From assembly GCA_003013855.2 (NCBI GenBank), contig ML058477.1:4526001-4590000 (forward strand): 64,000 bases of DNA, read 5' to 3'. The position numbers were made by a program, and so were the translations under genes. Shown piece after piece: positions 23,305 to 34,713 of the stretch. The notes beneath the pieces were generated by a model. That model did no database searches. It worked only from the letters and a program-made list of their open reading frames with translations, and was not told where the DNA came from. This DNA comes from Liriodendron chinense (Eukaryota > Streptophyta > Magnoliopsida > Magnoliales > Magnoliaceae). Position 1 is the stretch's first letter, and each line of letters opens with the position of its first letter.

Positions 23305-23551
23305 TTCTTAATGAAGGCAATGAGTGATTCTTTATTTAGTTTAGTTTCAAGAACATTGTGATGATAAGGTAGATTAAAATTTCATTAAATAATATGTTTA
23401 TCTTCCGTCACTGTGCATGAATGTTATTAAATTTCAAATATATGAAAAAATAGTGATATGTCGAGGATTCCACCCTTAACATGTCTTAGATAACACTTGG
23501 GAATTCAGCCTATCGTGGAATCCACGGGAGCCGAGATCTTGGGGCGTTATA
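23305..23551 (-). mobile_element. C-family LTR, minus strand, terminal piece
   Basis: Reverse complement of the first 247 bp of the C solo LTR. It ends GGGGCGTTATA (the expected GTTACA with one change). It continues the piece at 9,024-9,707 after the AAGTT duplication. Sequence resembling an A-family LTR follows immediately. Confidence 0.8.
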
Positions 23552-24073
23552 GTAACAATCTCTTGTGATCATAGATACATGAGATGCTTATGAGTTTCTG
23601 AGATTGATTCGATGGGTTTAATAAGTTTTTTTATTGATGGAAGTCCTAGATCCATTGTGATTTCCAGATACGGTGAATGCTTCGATGTTTTTTATTAAGT
23701 TCAAATTCCCTAGTTGAAGTAGAACTAACTTTTTGAAATCTCATATTTTCATTGGTTGTGAATGTGCTTTAATTGAATCAATCTTCCGATTGGATAGAGA
23801 TAAGACTTCGATTCCGAATGAGAAATATACTTGAATGAATGAATTGATATTGAGAAGTGAATGCAAGTGGATCCTTGACGCTCTAGTGTTTTAGTTCATG
23901 AACTATTCTACTTTCTCATTGTTTATGTTTCTGAAATCCCACATCACCTTTTTAATCCTAGCTTAGTTAATCTAGAGTGGTTTAAAATTGTTAATTTCCT
24001 AATCCCATTGGAACGATCTCGGTCTCAACCAAATTATTACTATAGTGCAGCTTTACACTTAGTGTACTGAGCA
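23552..24073 (+). mobile_element. Old A-type LTR fragment (3' half)
   Basis: Diverged but collinear with the last part of the A LTR. It includes GTGGATCCTTGA, the CGATCTCGGTCT segment, a TTATTACTA run and a terminal GCAGCTTTACACTTAG, ending GAGCA at 24,073. The C LTR interrupts its left side. Confidence 0.65.
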
Positions 24074-24197
24074 GCTTCCCAATGAGTCCATCTTTCAATC
24101 CCTGCTGAATTAGAAGGCCCTTCATCTTCGCATTTTATAGTTTAAAGTTGTTTTCGGCAGAATACTTCGCAACGTCAAACTTCACGCTAGATGCCAT
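24074..24197 (-). pseudogene. Ty1/copia gag N-terminus, decayed
   Basis: From ATG 24,197 the minus strand reads MASSVKFDVAKYSAENNF and meets a stop (24,137-24,135) where a Trp is usual. In a shifted frame it continues with KMKGLLIQQGL, the familiar start of copia Gag. It runs right up to the A-type LTR at 24,073, so that LTR probably inserted into it. The rest of the element is not in the window. Confidence 0.7.
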
Positions 24198-24238
24198 TGA
24201 TACTTCGATTTCAGATTTTGTCCGCCTCCCAACATTAT

Positions 24239-24249
24239 CTCTGATACCA
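24239..24249 (-). promoter_or_regulatory. Copia primer-binding site (initiator Met tRNA type)
   Basis: TGGTATCAGAG on the minus strand, two bases inside the LTR, is the standard tRNA-Met PBS of plant copia elements. Confidence 0.85.
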
Positions 24250-24251
24250 CT

Positions 24252-24844
24252 TGTTGGGACTCGCAGAAATACACAGAGAAGAATTAAGCAAATCACTCAC
24301 AATCGCACAAGCAAATCAACACAAGAGAACACTCCAAATTTACGTGGAAAAACCCTTACGGAAAAAAAAAAAAATCATGGCACAAAACGATCAATGCACT
24401 ATGAAAACAAAGTAAAAAGAGATTGATTGACTTGGATCAAAGTTCTCAAGAGAAAACCCTAGCTTTTCTCTCTCTAAAACCCTCTCAAACCCTTAAGCAC
24501 ATTTTAGACTTACCCTAATCGCGATGACATTTAGAAACAACTTACGCAAAATTGTGCAAAACTGCGGAAATCGATAGTTGATCGGTCAGTCGCTCAACAC
24601 CGTCTAACCATTCCTTTGGTTGCCTGACAACTACATGTTCGGTCGCCCGAACATGCCAAAAAACATCCAGGGAATTGTGCACATAATTTTGAATATCGTC
24701 AGTCACCTGAGCCTCCAAGTTCGGTCACCCGTACTTATCCAAAAGTGTCCAAACATTAATCTACAATGTATGGGTATTTTCGATCATAACATTTGATCCA
24801 CCGATGACCCTATGATTTGTAGAGATTGAAGGCTCCCTTCAACA
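24252..24844 (-). mobile_element. Copia 5' LTR, minus strand
   Basis: The element-internal edge is fixed by the PBS (TGTTGGGACT at 24,252 on the plus strand). I place the outer edge at CCCTTCAACA (24,844), giving TGTTGAAGGG as the start on the minus strand and about 593 bp. The outer edge is a judgement, since the partner LTR is off-window. Confidence 0.55.
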
Positions 24845-26787
24845 ATCAGATCGGTTGTAAACACCTATTTAGTGAACGACCTTCATCTTGGACCAATAAC
24901 AGCTACATGGAGGTCCACCTGACGAATAGCATGGGTATTTCACATGGCTGACACGATCGGCATGTATGATGGCGTTGGGCATTAGGTGACTTGTCGTTGT
25001 CAGGCTTAATAAAGTTTATTTATAGAAAATATAATCTCTAATATATAATATTGTCAATTAAAATGAGATGAAATCTTTTATAGTCGCATCCAAAAAAAGC
25101 CCTAGTGAAATTTTTTTTATACGTAATACATCTAAAATGGGGGCTGAAACTCAGTCCGCATATCATAGGAAATGGTTGAGATGGACAAGCTCAACCGCTG
25201 GTTTTGTACAGGTTCTCGGCAATGACGATGTTTATGTACTTTATCCATTCATCCTATGTGCCCGTGTCAGGAGGAAATAATTAGCCAAAAGTCACATTGT
25301 TCAAAATTGAAGTGAGCCATTCCATACGGATTATGAGGTTCTTGTATAGTTTTTTGGCGTGGGCAACCGAAGTGTTTAATTTGCCTGATTTTTACGATCA
25401 AGGCCAACCAATGGGTGGTGTGCCAGATGGACGGGGTGGATTTCATGCAGGTTAAATCATTTCCCCACACTAGAAAAAGTGACCCGGGCAGGTAAACCCT
25501 GTAGTCAAGAGAGGCCTAGGGTGCATGTGGGTAGGCACGTGATGATCAGTACCGTCCGAATCATGGGCTCCACCATGTTGGTGTTGGGGCATGAACATCC
25601 AATCAACTTACTGGGCTCCGACCAATGGCTAAGTAGCAGATACGGGGTGTTGCTTCAACACTAAGGTCATGGGTTGGACTGTCCAATGTGATGTGGGTAA
25701 ATAAAATAAAATAAACAATAATATTTTACTAATTTAACGCCGACACCATTACAGATGGGACACTTTTGGATGGCTATGAATGGCTGGACGGTGCTGAAAA
25801 GGAGCAATGGATATGGCCGAAGATCAATCAATCAGCGCTCAGCTTACCGTGGGATATAAGGGTGGCCCGCATCATGCGGATGTGATTTTCAAATTCGGGG
25901 AAAGGGTCGTGATTCAGTGAAGGGGTGGACGGCACATGTGTCAGCTATCGGGTCCGTTCATCACGTAATGGGGTCTGTGAAACATTCCAGATGCAGAAAT
26001 CAGGGATTTTGAGCGAACCTTTTTTTTTTTTTTTTTTCAATAACAATTTGACACCTATTCATGACCAACACTATTTTTGTCCATGGCAAGTTCGCCGGAT
26101 ATTTTACGTGATGAATGGTCCGGATCTTTGACACGTTGTGCATCTTTGTCTGTTGCCGTGTTCATTTTTCGTTTAAAACATTGTTGGTTTTCACCGCCCC
26201 TCTTATAAGACTCTGGGTTCAACAGTAAATGAGTGACGTTGGCTCGGGGAATCGCCGCAGATGACTACGACCAGTAATGCGTCAAAAAGCAACAACAATT
26301 ATGTAGTGGGGAAATTCGCGCGAGGAGAGAATGGAAGACGCGTTTCGCCAGACACGTGCCAAATAACCGTACGTGTGTAAGATGGGTGCCACTCTTTTTT
26401 TGAAAGGCTGATGGGGCAACTTTAAACATGCCTGGTCCAAACTCCAAAGACCGGTCGCGACGATTGAAGTCATTTGGCCTGAGTGGAACATGGTTCATCT
26501 CAGAGCCGAGACGAGTCAGATGTTTGACAGGGTGGAGAGATTGGCACAGTTAACTGGGGTGTGAGGGTAGAGAGGGGCCGTGTGGGAACTATAGAAAAAG
26601 TCACGGTTTCCTAGTGCGGATCGCCTTGGAAGGAAATGTCGTCTTCCTCTACCCCTTTAATGACAACCGTTCCTTCCTAGAAACGCACTCTTTTCACCCT
26701 TTCTTTCAGTCCGTTTTCTCTTTCTTAAAGATCCCTTCTGAAACTCCCCCTCTTTCCCATCCACCCATCTCTCTCTATCTTTCAGAA
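24845..26787. other. Non-transposon stretch upstream of the HIPP gene
   Basis: I see no credible gene or named repeat in about 1.9 kb. A T19 run lies near 26,020. The last 100 bp before the start codon are pyrimidine-rich (CTTTCCC, CTCTCTCTATC), consistent with a 5' UTR. The HIPP promoter should lie here, but I cannot place its TATA box confidently. Confidence 0.5.
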
Positions 26788-26833
26788 ATGAAGGTTAGTT
26801 TTCTTTCTTCCAATCTAAACCCAATCTCGATTC

Positions 26834-26892
<59 letters not shown>

Positions 26893-28192
26893 TCAATCCA
26901 ACACCCAATCTGGATTCTTTTAGTTTTCTTTTTATTTTGAATCCAAAACCCAATCTCGATTCTTCTAATTTTCTTTGTTTCAATCCAACACTCAATCTGG
27001 ATTCTTTAATTTTGAATACAGAACCCAATTTGGATTCTTTATTTATTTCTTAATTTTAATTTTGGGGGAAGGGGAGAACATGGGTTTTCTTCTTTCGTTA
27101 TTTTCACAGGGTTTTAGAGGCCTTTTCCGATGAAAATCTAGTTTAGATTCTCTCTTCACTTTCTTTTAGGGCTGCATCCTTTTTCAGTAGAAACCTAATT
27201 CAGATTCTACCTTTTAATGGATCTTAGAAGCATGGGTTTTCTCGGTTTCTCTTCTTTTGATGTTTTCTAGACATTGAAAAGAATCTGAAGTATGATTCCT
27301 GACGGGTATTGTTTTTATTTCGTTTCTCTTTTTTCATACTTTTGGAACTGAATCTCTCTCTCTGGTTTGAAAAGAATCTGAAGCATGATTCTTGACGGGT
27401 AGTGCTTTTTTTTTTTTTTTTTCGTTTATCTGTTTTCATACTATTGGAATTGAATCTCTCTCTCTGGTTTATAAAGATTGATGTTTTCGTGATTCCCTTT
27501 TTTTGTGCAAGTGAGAATGGAAATTGGATTTTATTTTGACCTCTCTGTTTCAAGTATATGATTTTCACATGTTTGATTCTTTTTGGAATTTTTATGTTGT
27601 TGTTATTGCAGAAAGTGGTGCTGAAATTGGAATTGCATGATGACAAAGCCAAGCAGAAGGCCATGAAGGCTGTTTCTAGCCTTTCAGGTACACCTCATTT
27701 CTTAGAAAGTCTATAGAAATTAGATCAATTTCCATTGAAATCGACATTTAAAAGAAAAGATACTTGTGTCCTTCTATTTCTGCAGGGATTGACTCTATCG
27801 CCGTGGACATGAAGGAGAAGAAACTAACGGTGATCGGTGACGTAGACCCCGTAAACATTGTAAGCAAGCTCCGCAAGCTCTGGCACACAGAGATTGTCTC
27901 CGTCGGGCCGGCAAAAGAGCCCGAGAAGAAGAAGGAAGAGCCCAAGAAGGAGGAGCCCAAGAAGGAAGAGCCCAAGAAGGAGGAGCCAAAGGAGGAACCC
28001 AAGAAAGAAGAAGCCAAGAAAGAAGAGCCCAAGAAAGAGGAGCCCAAGAAAGAGGAAGAGAAGAAGAAGGATCCTCATGAGCAGCAGATCGCGGAGCTCG
28101 TCAAGGCCTACAAGGCCTACAATCCCCACTTGACCACACATTACTATGTCCCGAGCATGGAAGAGAATCCAAATGCTTGTGTGATTTGCTAG
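26788..28192 (+). CDS. Heavy-metal-associated isoprenylated plant protein (HIPP) without the Cys pair
   Basis: Three exons: 26,788-26,793 (only Met-Lys), 27,612-27,687 and 27,786-28,192. Both introns are GT-AG and in phase; the product is 162 residues. Residues about 3-70 form an HMA fold (KVVLKLELHDDKAKQKAM, then the SLSGIDSIAVD strand and KLTVIGDVD). The MxCxxC metal-binding Cys are absent, the loop reading HDDK. A long Lys/Glu/Pro repeat (KKEEP units) spans about 76-118. A Tyr/His-rich segment (AYNPHLTTHYYV) and a terminal CVIC follow, a CaaX box for prenylation. HIPPs are plant-only proteins of metal homeostasis and stress, usually membrane- or nucleus-associated; members lacking the Cys pair probably act through protein contacts. 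This is the only host gene I can support in the window. Confidence 0.88.
26837..26888. repeat. (AT)26 microsatellite in HIPP intron 1
   Basis: 52 bp of pure AT, 43 bp after the intron 1 donor. Confidence 0.95.
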
Positions 28193-29913
28193 TGAGATTT
28201 GAGAAGAACGGAACTATGTTCCCTGGAGTGAATTCTCTCGAAAACCACCTGAAGAGTGATCTGAGATCGACAGAGAAAATCCTTTGTACAGATGATGGTG
28301 GATTGTTATTCATGCGTTTTTTTTTTCTTCTGTTCAAGGGATTGTGTAGAGATGATAAGTATCTCTTGATTGTGGGAGTGTTTTTGTAGGGATTACTTCA
28401 TGAAATATATGGAGTATTTATTCTCAATTCAATGGTGGGTAAGGGGTGTTTTTGGGCAGAACATATTCATCGAGTGTGAAATTGGAAACAAAAGGAGAAG
28501 AATTCTAGTGCAAAAATCATAAGAAAAGTTGGGGATTTTATCAAATAATGCAGCCACCAACCGAAATTAGGGAGCAATGCTTGTTGAGGAGAGAAGCTAC
28601 CTAAACACTTTCAAAGAATTTTATTTGATCTTTAAAAAAAGTTCTGAATTGGGAATCTGTGGGGCCATAAGGAATATGTCTGACATCGAAACCGTCCAAC
28701 AGGTGCACCTTATCAAGATTACCCAAAGGACCAAAACTCTTGCAGAAGAAATGATAACATGTGCCAAACCCTCAAGAATAATATACACATCTAAAGTCAT
28801 GTGTAGCTCAGTTTATGATGGATCAGCCAGAACAGATTTTTGGGCAGTGTGAACATCACGGTGGATTCCATATGTTAGGCTGCTACAACTGGAAAGACGT
28901 TGTTGCCAAGAAAGCCCTAGGCCCCACCAGGAGTGTCTCCCTCATCTAAAATCAAAGCTAGTTCGCTCACCAAGTGAACCCAACCTGTATGTCGAGTTAG
29001 ACAGTTGGTTATCCACTGATTTCAACCATTTGGAGTTTCCTAATTTTTGTCCTGCCTGATTTACATGGTAAGGCTTCTTACTCTTTTCATGATACCGATG
29101 GTGCTAAATCTCTTATCATTCTTGTTGCAAAACATCATTAGTTTTTATCATTTTTTCTAAATTAAATTGAATGTTTGCAATATAATTTTCAATTGCGCAA
29201 TTCAAAAGGAGAGTTTAAAATTCACATCCACAGCTATTTTTTGTAAAAAACCTCATAACAATATCAGAAAGGTTACTACCATTACAAAGTGTCGATTGCT
29301 TTTCCACACTTTGACGTTGTTTTCTTGGAATTCCATGTCGGATTTGCATCATTGTGCTATTAGCTTTTCTATTCCTTTCAATTGAGTGATACATTTTTAT
29401 GGCCTTGCAAGTTGTAATAGATTCTCCAAATGATCGAAAGTCTTCTTGATTAGCTCAGATAGGCCTGTCCTTTCATTTCAGATTGGTGTGATGTACAGAG
29501 TGCCGCGGTTAACCTTCTTCAAAAGCAAGGACTTATCTGAATTTATGTGGCATGTGTTCGTGGAGGAATTACAACAAATGCAACCAAGTGAGGAATTCTT
29601 GTTTATTTAGGAAATTTTGCATACATATCTTGAAAAAAAAAATCTCATGAAAGAGACCCAAGAGGGAATAATTGTAAACACTGCCTCTACTTTTTAACAG
29701 TTGTAAGCACCTCCCCTCTAGTTTTAATTATTAGAATTACCTTTCCTTTTCTAAAGATGTTAGAAGAATTTGTATCTATCTTCTACCATAGAGCCTCTCC
29801 TTCCTAAGCATAAGACACCAAGAAAATCTAGCTAATACAATCATAGGGTAGGCCATACCCACCCAGAAACTCCCAAGGCAGGTGGTTAGCCACCTAATGG
29901 TTGGATCAACTTG
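28193..29913. other. HIPP 3' UTR and featureless non-coding DNA
   Basis: The first few hundred bases are presumably HIPP 3' UTR, but I cannot assign a polyadenylation site. The rest is AT-rich, without a long frame or recognised repeat. Confidence 0.5.
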
Positions 29914-30995
29914 ATTTTTGGTAGGGTTGTGCATGGTTCGGTCGGTTTGGTTTTGTGGGGCGATACCTAACTGTTGGGGCTCAAAATATCATAAACGATA
30001 AAAGAAGAAGTGACGACTCGAATACATCAGTCAAAGTAAGCAACAGACCTAGAAGCAGTAAAAAAAGCAATAGAGCGTTGGTGCGGTTCTAGCTCGAGCA
30101 GCTCGCGCAATCACACCTAGAATTGAAATTTATCACTCCGGAGATGATCTGGACATGCGTATTGCCGCCTCGGAATGCCTAAAAACCCTTAACCTCCGAA
30201 TTTGGATGCTATGCGATGCATATTTCCACCTATGCTCCTCGAAGTACGTTTTTTCCTGTTAGGAGCCAACTAAAAGATCCGAATTGGGAACAAACTACCG
30301 AAATTAACAACATTTGACCATTCACCAGCCGACCCATTCATTCAGCAACATGATTAAAGGCTAAAAGTGCTCTCGCGTTAGTGACTTTGATCCTCGAAAA
30401 GGTACCTGTCCATTGGAGTGAACAGTCGGAGCCTGAAGCCTGGAATTTTCTAAGTATGAGAACAGATATCGGTGAAGAGCTCACTTCCAGTCAGAGGATG
30501 ACTGCATAAGCAATATACGTTCAAAGAAATGATATGTCATGGGAATTCAATAAAAGTAATGATTTTGATAAGTCCAAGATCATCTAATTTCGAGTTGTAA
30601 CGAAGGAGATATGTGTCTTTCATCGAAGACCGTGTATTATTGATGACATTGATCACTTGTGGCCCACTTTTGAAGATAAAAGAGAATTTTAAAGGTGATC
30701 ATTATAGTTCCATTGCGTAGATCAGCGAAATAGCTTCTGACAAGTATAAAAGCATTCAAATCGAATTTGTAACGAAGAAGTTATGACCATTTTCGTGGAG
30801 GCGCGCAAGTGCAGAAAAAACATACGCTTGGCCTAAAATGCTGAAACATTCTAAGTCTGGAAGCTGCCAAGAGGGACATGTGCCCGGGGCATGCTTACAT
30901 GCGCTTGGAGCTCCATTCCTCCATCTCCAAGAGGCACATGCACCTCGAACTCCCTCTACTCGATTTTGATTGGCTTCTTAGATGTAACATTCGGC

Positions 30996-31004
30996 TATAA
31001 ATAC
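30996..31004 (+). promoter_or_regulatory. TATA box of the plus-strand B LTR
   Basis: TATAAATAC within GGCTATAAATACC, about 60 bp before the dense motif cluster. Confidence 0.6.
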
Positions 31005-31057
31005 CCCAACCCCTTAGTATGCAGAGTGGAGAAAGCTGAAGAGAGGGAGAGCATCCA

Positions 31058-31312
31058 AGGAACACATGCGCCCACACCAAGGGATACATGCGCCCATTGC
31101 TACATGCGCCCACACTCCCAGATAAACGGACACATGTGCCCACTCTATCCCACATGCGCCCACACTCCCATCTTCAAGGTGACATGTGCCCACTCTATCC
31201 CTTGTAATGCTACGTGCGCCCACTCTCCCTTGTAATGCGAATGAGCCCACCAACTCCCGCTTGTCCCCACATGCGCCCACTCTCTCTTCACATGCGCCCA
31301 CCACCTATGCCA
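31058..31312 (+). repeat. ACATGCGCCCAC motif cluster in the B LTR
   Basis: About ten copies or near-copies of ACATGCGCCCAC/ACATGTGCCCAC at irregular 15-45-bp spacing, just downstream of TATA and so probably within the transcribed leader. Sparser copies lie upstream at 30,878-30,945. Confidence 0.8.
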
Positions 31313-34300
31313 GTACTTAGTCATTTTTGCAACTCTGAAAACTGCACTGCACTGCATACCTTCACCTGCACTACACACTACACACCTTATTTACATAAAA
31401 ATGTTTACTTTAAGTTATTTATGTAAATAATGAAGTACCCCCCATTTGGATTCAATAAAAAATACTAAAAAAATAAATTCTCAATAATAAAGATTTTGAT
31501 TTTTCATTCGAAGCACAAATGCTAAAAAAATAAAAAAAATACTAAAAAAATAAATTCCCTCTTGGCACTCCCCAAAAAGTTCGTCTTTTGAATGGAGGGG
31601 TTTTCTTCGAATCTAAATCGTCCAAAAAATTTAAAATACTCTAATTATGCTAAAACACCAAAGAACGGTAAAATATTCATGATATTTTATGGTCAATCTG
31701 TGGATATATAAAAATTTCATATTTTTACTTAGAATTTTCAGGCAGCGATATGAGCAGAATATCATTTTAGTGCAAATCTGTACAGAAATGGAGCTGGGAC
31801 TAGATAATATTGCTTGCTTCATGCATTAACACCCATCTTGCTTAATCTAGCATTTATCCATGCTTAATCTAGCACTCATCTCTGCTTAATCTAACAATCA
31901 TCTCTGCTTAATCTAGCATTTATATTACTTAACTCGACATGTATTCAACTTCACATGGCATACATACTATTGTATTCTCACATATATCATTCTCACGTGA
32001 CATGTCTTCTATTGTATCTATCACATACAATCAATCTCATACGATATATATTCTATTGCATTCATCGCGCATCAAAGATCCCTTGCCTTATTACAATGTC
32101 CCACACATTTATGCATGCGTGAGTAGGTTCTCTACTTATCTCTCATTGCGAATTATCTATTAACAAAGGTGCAGGATCGGGATCGCTTTTGAAGACAAGC
32201 CAGCAGACTCCAACTTGATTCGACAACTGATTACAAGAACTTTGTATCGATTGTGTTTATTGCACAATTGGAGTTTTGCCCGGATTGAGGCTTAAGACTA
32301 AATAGAAGGGACTATGGTTATCATTCGAAACCATAAACAAAGAATTTCAAATTACCTTAAGATGCTTATTATAAACTACTATCGCCAGAGTTAGTCGATG
32401 TAATACCCATCCAAAACGGGATCTGCTTGTTGGACTAGGCAGGTAGTTGTAATGTGCCTTCTCGCGGTCATCGGTGCAAATAAAGCAGGTGACGACTCTG
32501 AGTTGTGCTATCTAACAGTCGTAATTCGTGTACTCCAGTGGTCACTTATCATAAAAATATGGGAAGATGGCCCATCGATGCATGACTCGATTAAAAAATC
32601 CCTGATAGTCTTTCAACTCGGATGGTCTGAAAGAACATGGGACAGAAACATCCGACTTGTCTAAACGATGGCTCGGTCCATAACAAAAACTACACAAGTC
32701 TCTACGACCGCAAATTCAAAGACCATATTCCCCGATGACTTAGTCACCTGCTCGATCTATCCGAGCCTTTTCTCGAATACTCCATCTATTATACAAACAT
32801 TATTCATAGTGGAGTTTTGTCGCTTTGTGCCATGGTTTTCTCCCGCAAGGGTTTCCAAGTAAAAATCTCTCTGTTCTCTATGACGTGCATGATTTACATT
32901 GATACTTCCTCATTTACTTTATTTAATTTATCTAAGATTCTTGCATACATTAACTTTTACCTTTTAATCAAGAGTGATCATCCATTGATGTAATTAAGGG
33001 CTGATGCCAGATCACGGCCTGAAATGTACAAGAATTCAGAATCTCTGGAATAAAATTCATCTTGTGATACCTCCTCTCGCGTACTTTGTGATTGCTTATG
33101 ATTGTCTACGAATGTCTCTATACTCAAAAATTCCCCAGAACAAGGAAACACAAGAAAACTGCCTTGTGCATTTTCTAGTTTTAATACCAACCGAATTGAC
33201 TCAGTCGATTTTGAATATTTAACAACCAAATAGAATAGATGAAGCCTCACTAGCCGAACCGAACCAGATAAATTTTGGTTTTGTCAGTTTTGTCGTTTCA
33301 TGACAATGTTTAAAAAATTAAGAAGATCCAAATCTCTGGTGGACCACACCAATGTAAAAACTGGTGAATGACCATTAAAACTTTTATAATTATTGACCAC
33401 AAAAGTTTTGGATTAAGCTGAAAGTGAAATTTGACTTTTCCTTTCATCTAGATCTATTTGACCTTATCAATGGGTTGGATGGAAAATACACATTACAGAT
33501 CTTCTTCAAGTGGGCCCTAGGACATTTTTAATGGTGAGTGCTCAATCAACACTGTTTCCTATGGTGTGGTCCACATAAGATTTGGATCCGATTCATTTTT
33601 GGGGACACATTCTAAAATGGTTTGAGAAAATGAATGGACAACATTAATATATAAGATATTATCAAGGTGGGCCATATGGTAAGGGTAACGTATACATAAT
33701 AATAAATATAATTCAAATATATATATATATAGTCAGTTCGGTTCGGTTGAAAATAGTTTATAATTTTCACAAACTAACAACCAAACCGATATTCTCAATT
33801 TTTAATATAAAAAACTGAACCGACCCAAAATAAAATGGAAAACCGACCAAAACCGACCGATTTGATCCAGTTCGGTCAATTTTATTAGTTTGGTCAATTT
33901 TTTGTACAACCCTAATTTTTTGGGTTGCTTATTTTCATGGTGGTGCCACTATGTTTAATAGGTTGGACAACATACATGTACTTAGGTGGGCTTATGCTTT
34001 CACGACTAGTTACCTATGATATAAGGATAAAACAATCAATTTCTCAAAAATAATATGTTAGTGCACTTTTCTGTGGCATACTAGTGCACCTTGTTTGTCA
34101 ATCACTTAGGTCAGTGAGTCTAGTGTCGGTTGAACTTAATGAAGACAAAGACCGAAGACTCAAAGATGGACCAGCTACATCAAGGGTGAAGAAACAGGTA
34201 AAAGAGATGCCTTGGTGTGCGTTGCCTTGAACCTACCCTAAACCATAACCTCTTAGATGACTTAGGCCAACTAGGTATACCTTTAGTCATCATCATTAGT

Positions 34301-34389
34301 CTTAAAACTCCATGAAAAACATGATAAGTTAGACTAATTTAAGAGGTGGAAGCTGCTGTAAACAAAACAACTCAAACAACAGTTTCCGA

Positions 34390-34670
34390 TTGATCTCCGA
34401 TCAATCAGACATTGGCTTCGATAGGACTCCGATCCATCAGCCAGAAGTTCCAATCAATCGAAAATTGTTCCAACAACTTTGAAAAACCACTGGACATATT
34501 TTCGATCAATCGGACAGTCTTCCGATCCATCGGAAGGGGCCAGTCCGATCAATCGGACCATGTTTCCGATCAATCAGAATATCTTCCAGAGAATTCACTG
34601 GACAGATTTCCAATCAATCGGACAGGTCTCTGATCAATCGGACCTTTTTTCGATCAATCGGAGATGCGCG
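34390..34670 (+). repeat. CCGATCAATCGGA motif cluster in the E U3 (second copy 38,405-38,690)
   Basis: Roughly ten copies of a quasi-palindromic CCGATCAATCGG/CCGATCCATCGG motif at 20-40-bp spacing end about 35 bp before the LTR TATA. The two LTR copies have drifted independently in several units. Confidence 0.8.
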
Positions 34671-34704
34671 AATCTGCTCCTTTTTTTACCGTTGGAAGAA
34701 AATC

Positions 34705-34713
34705 TATATATAG
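34705..34713 (+). promoter_or_regulatory. TATA box of E (also 38,726-38,734)
   Basis: TATATATAG after the motif cluster, present in both LTRs. Confidence 0.6.

Larger units (their letters stand above)
29972..33186 (+). mobile_element. B-family solo LTR, plus strand (3,215 bp)
   Basis: Starts TGTTGGGGCTCAAA, identical to the minus-strand B copy, and ends CTAGTTTTAATA. Flanks CTAAC (29,967-29,971) and CCAAC (33,187-33,191) agree at four of five positions. It contains TATA at 30,996, an ACATGCGCCCAC motif cluster, one trace of the 200-bp unit near 31,309 and the shared 0.9-kb tail with AATAAAATTC near 33,049. There is no internal region, so it is a solo LTR. Confidence 0.85.
29922..33914. mobile_element. 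hAT-like non-autonomous element, split by a B solo LTR
   Basis: The left end TAGGGTTGTGCA and right end TTGTACAACCCTA are inverted repeats. Flanking 8-bp sequences ATTTTTGG (29,914-29,921) and ATTTTTTG (33,915-33,922) agree at 7 of 8 positions, as for an aged hAT duplication. Near both ends are runs of GGTTCGGT/AACCGAAC type. Without the nested LTR the element is about 0.77 kb, with no coding capacity, so it is a MITE-like deletion derivative. Confidence 0.65.

Noticed and set aside
26614..26940. Plus-strand frame running through the AT repeat before HIPP exon 2
   Set aside because: It reads the 5' UTR, the two-codon exon and the intron microsatellite; the spliced HIPP model explains the region better.
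27224..27664. Lys/Asn-rich minus-strand frame of 146 codons
   Set aside because: It lies within HIPP intron 1 and exon 2 in antisense and is low in complexity; no domain seen.
27748..28047. Minus-strand frame with GSSFLGSSFL repeats
   Set aside because: It is the exact antisense of the KKEEP-coding repeat in HIPP exon 3; repeat coding on one strand opens frames on the other.
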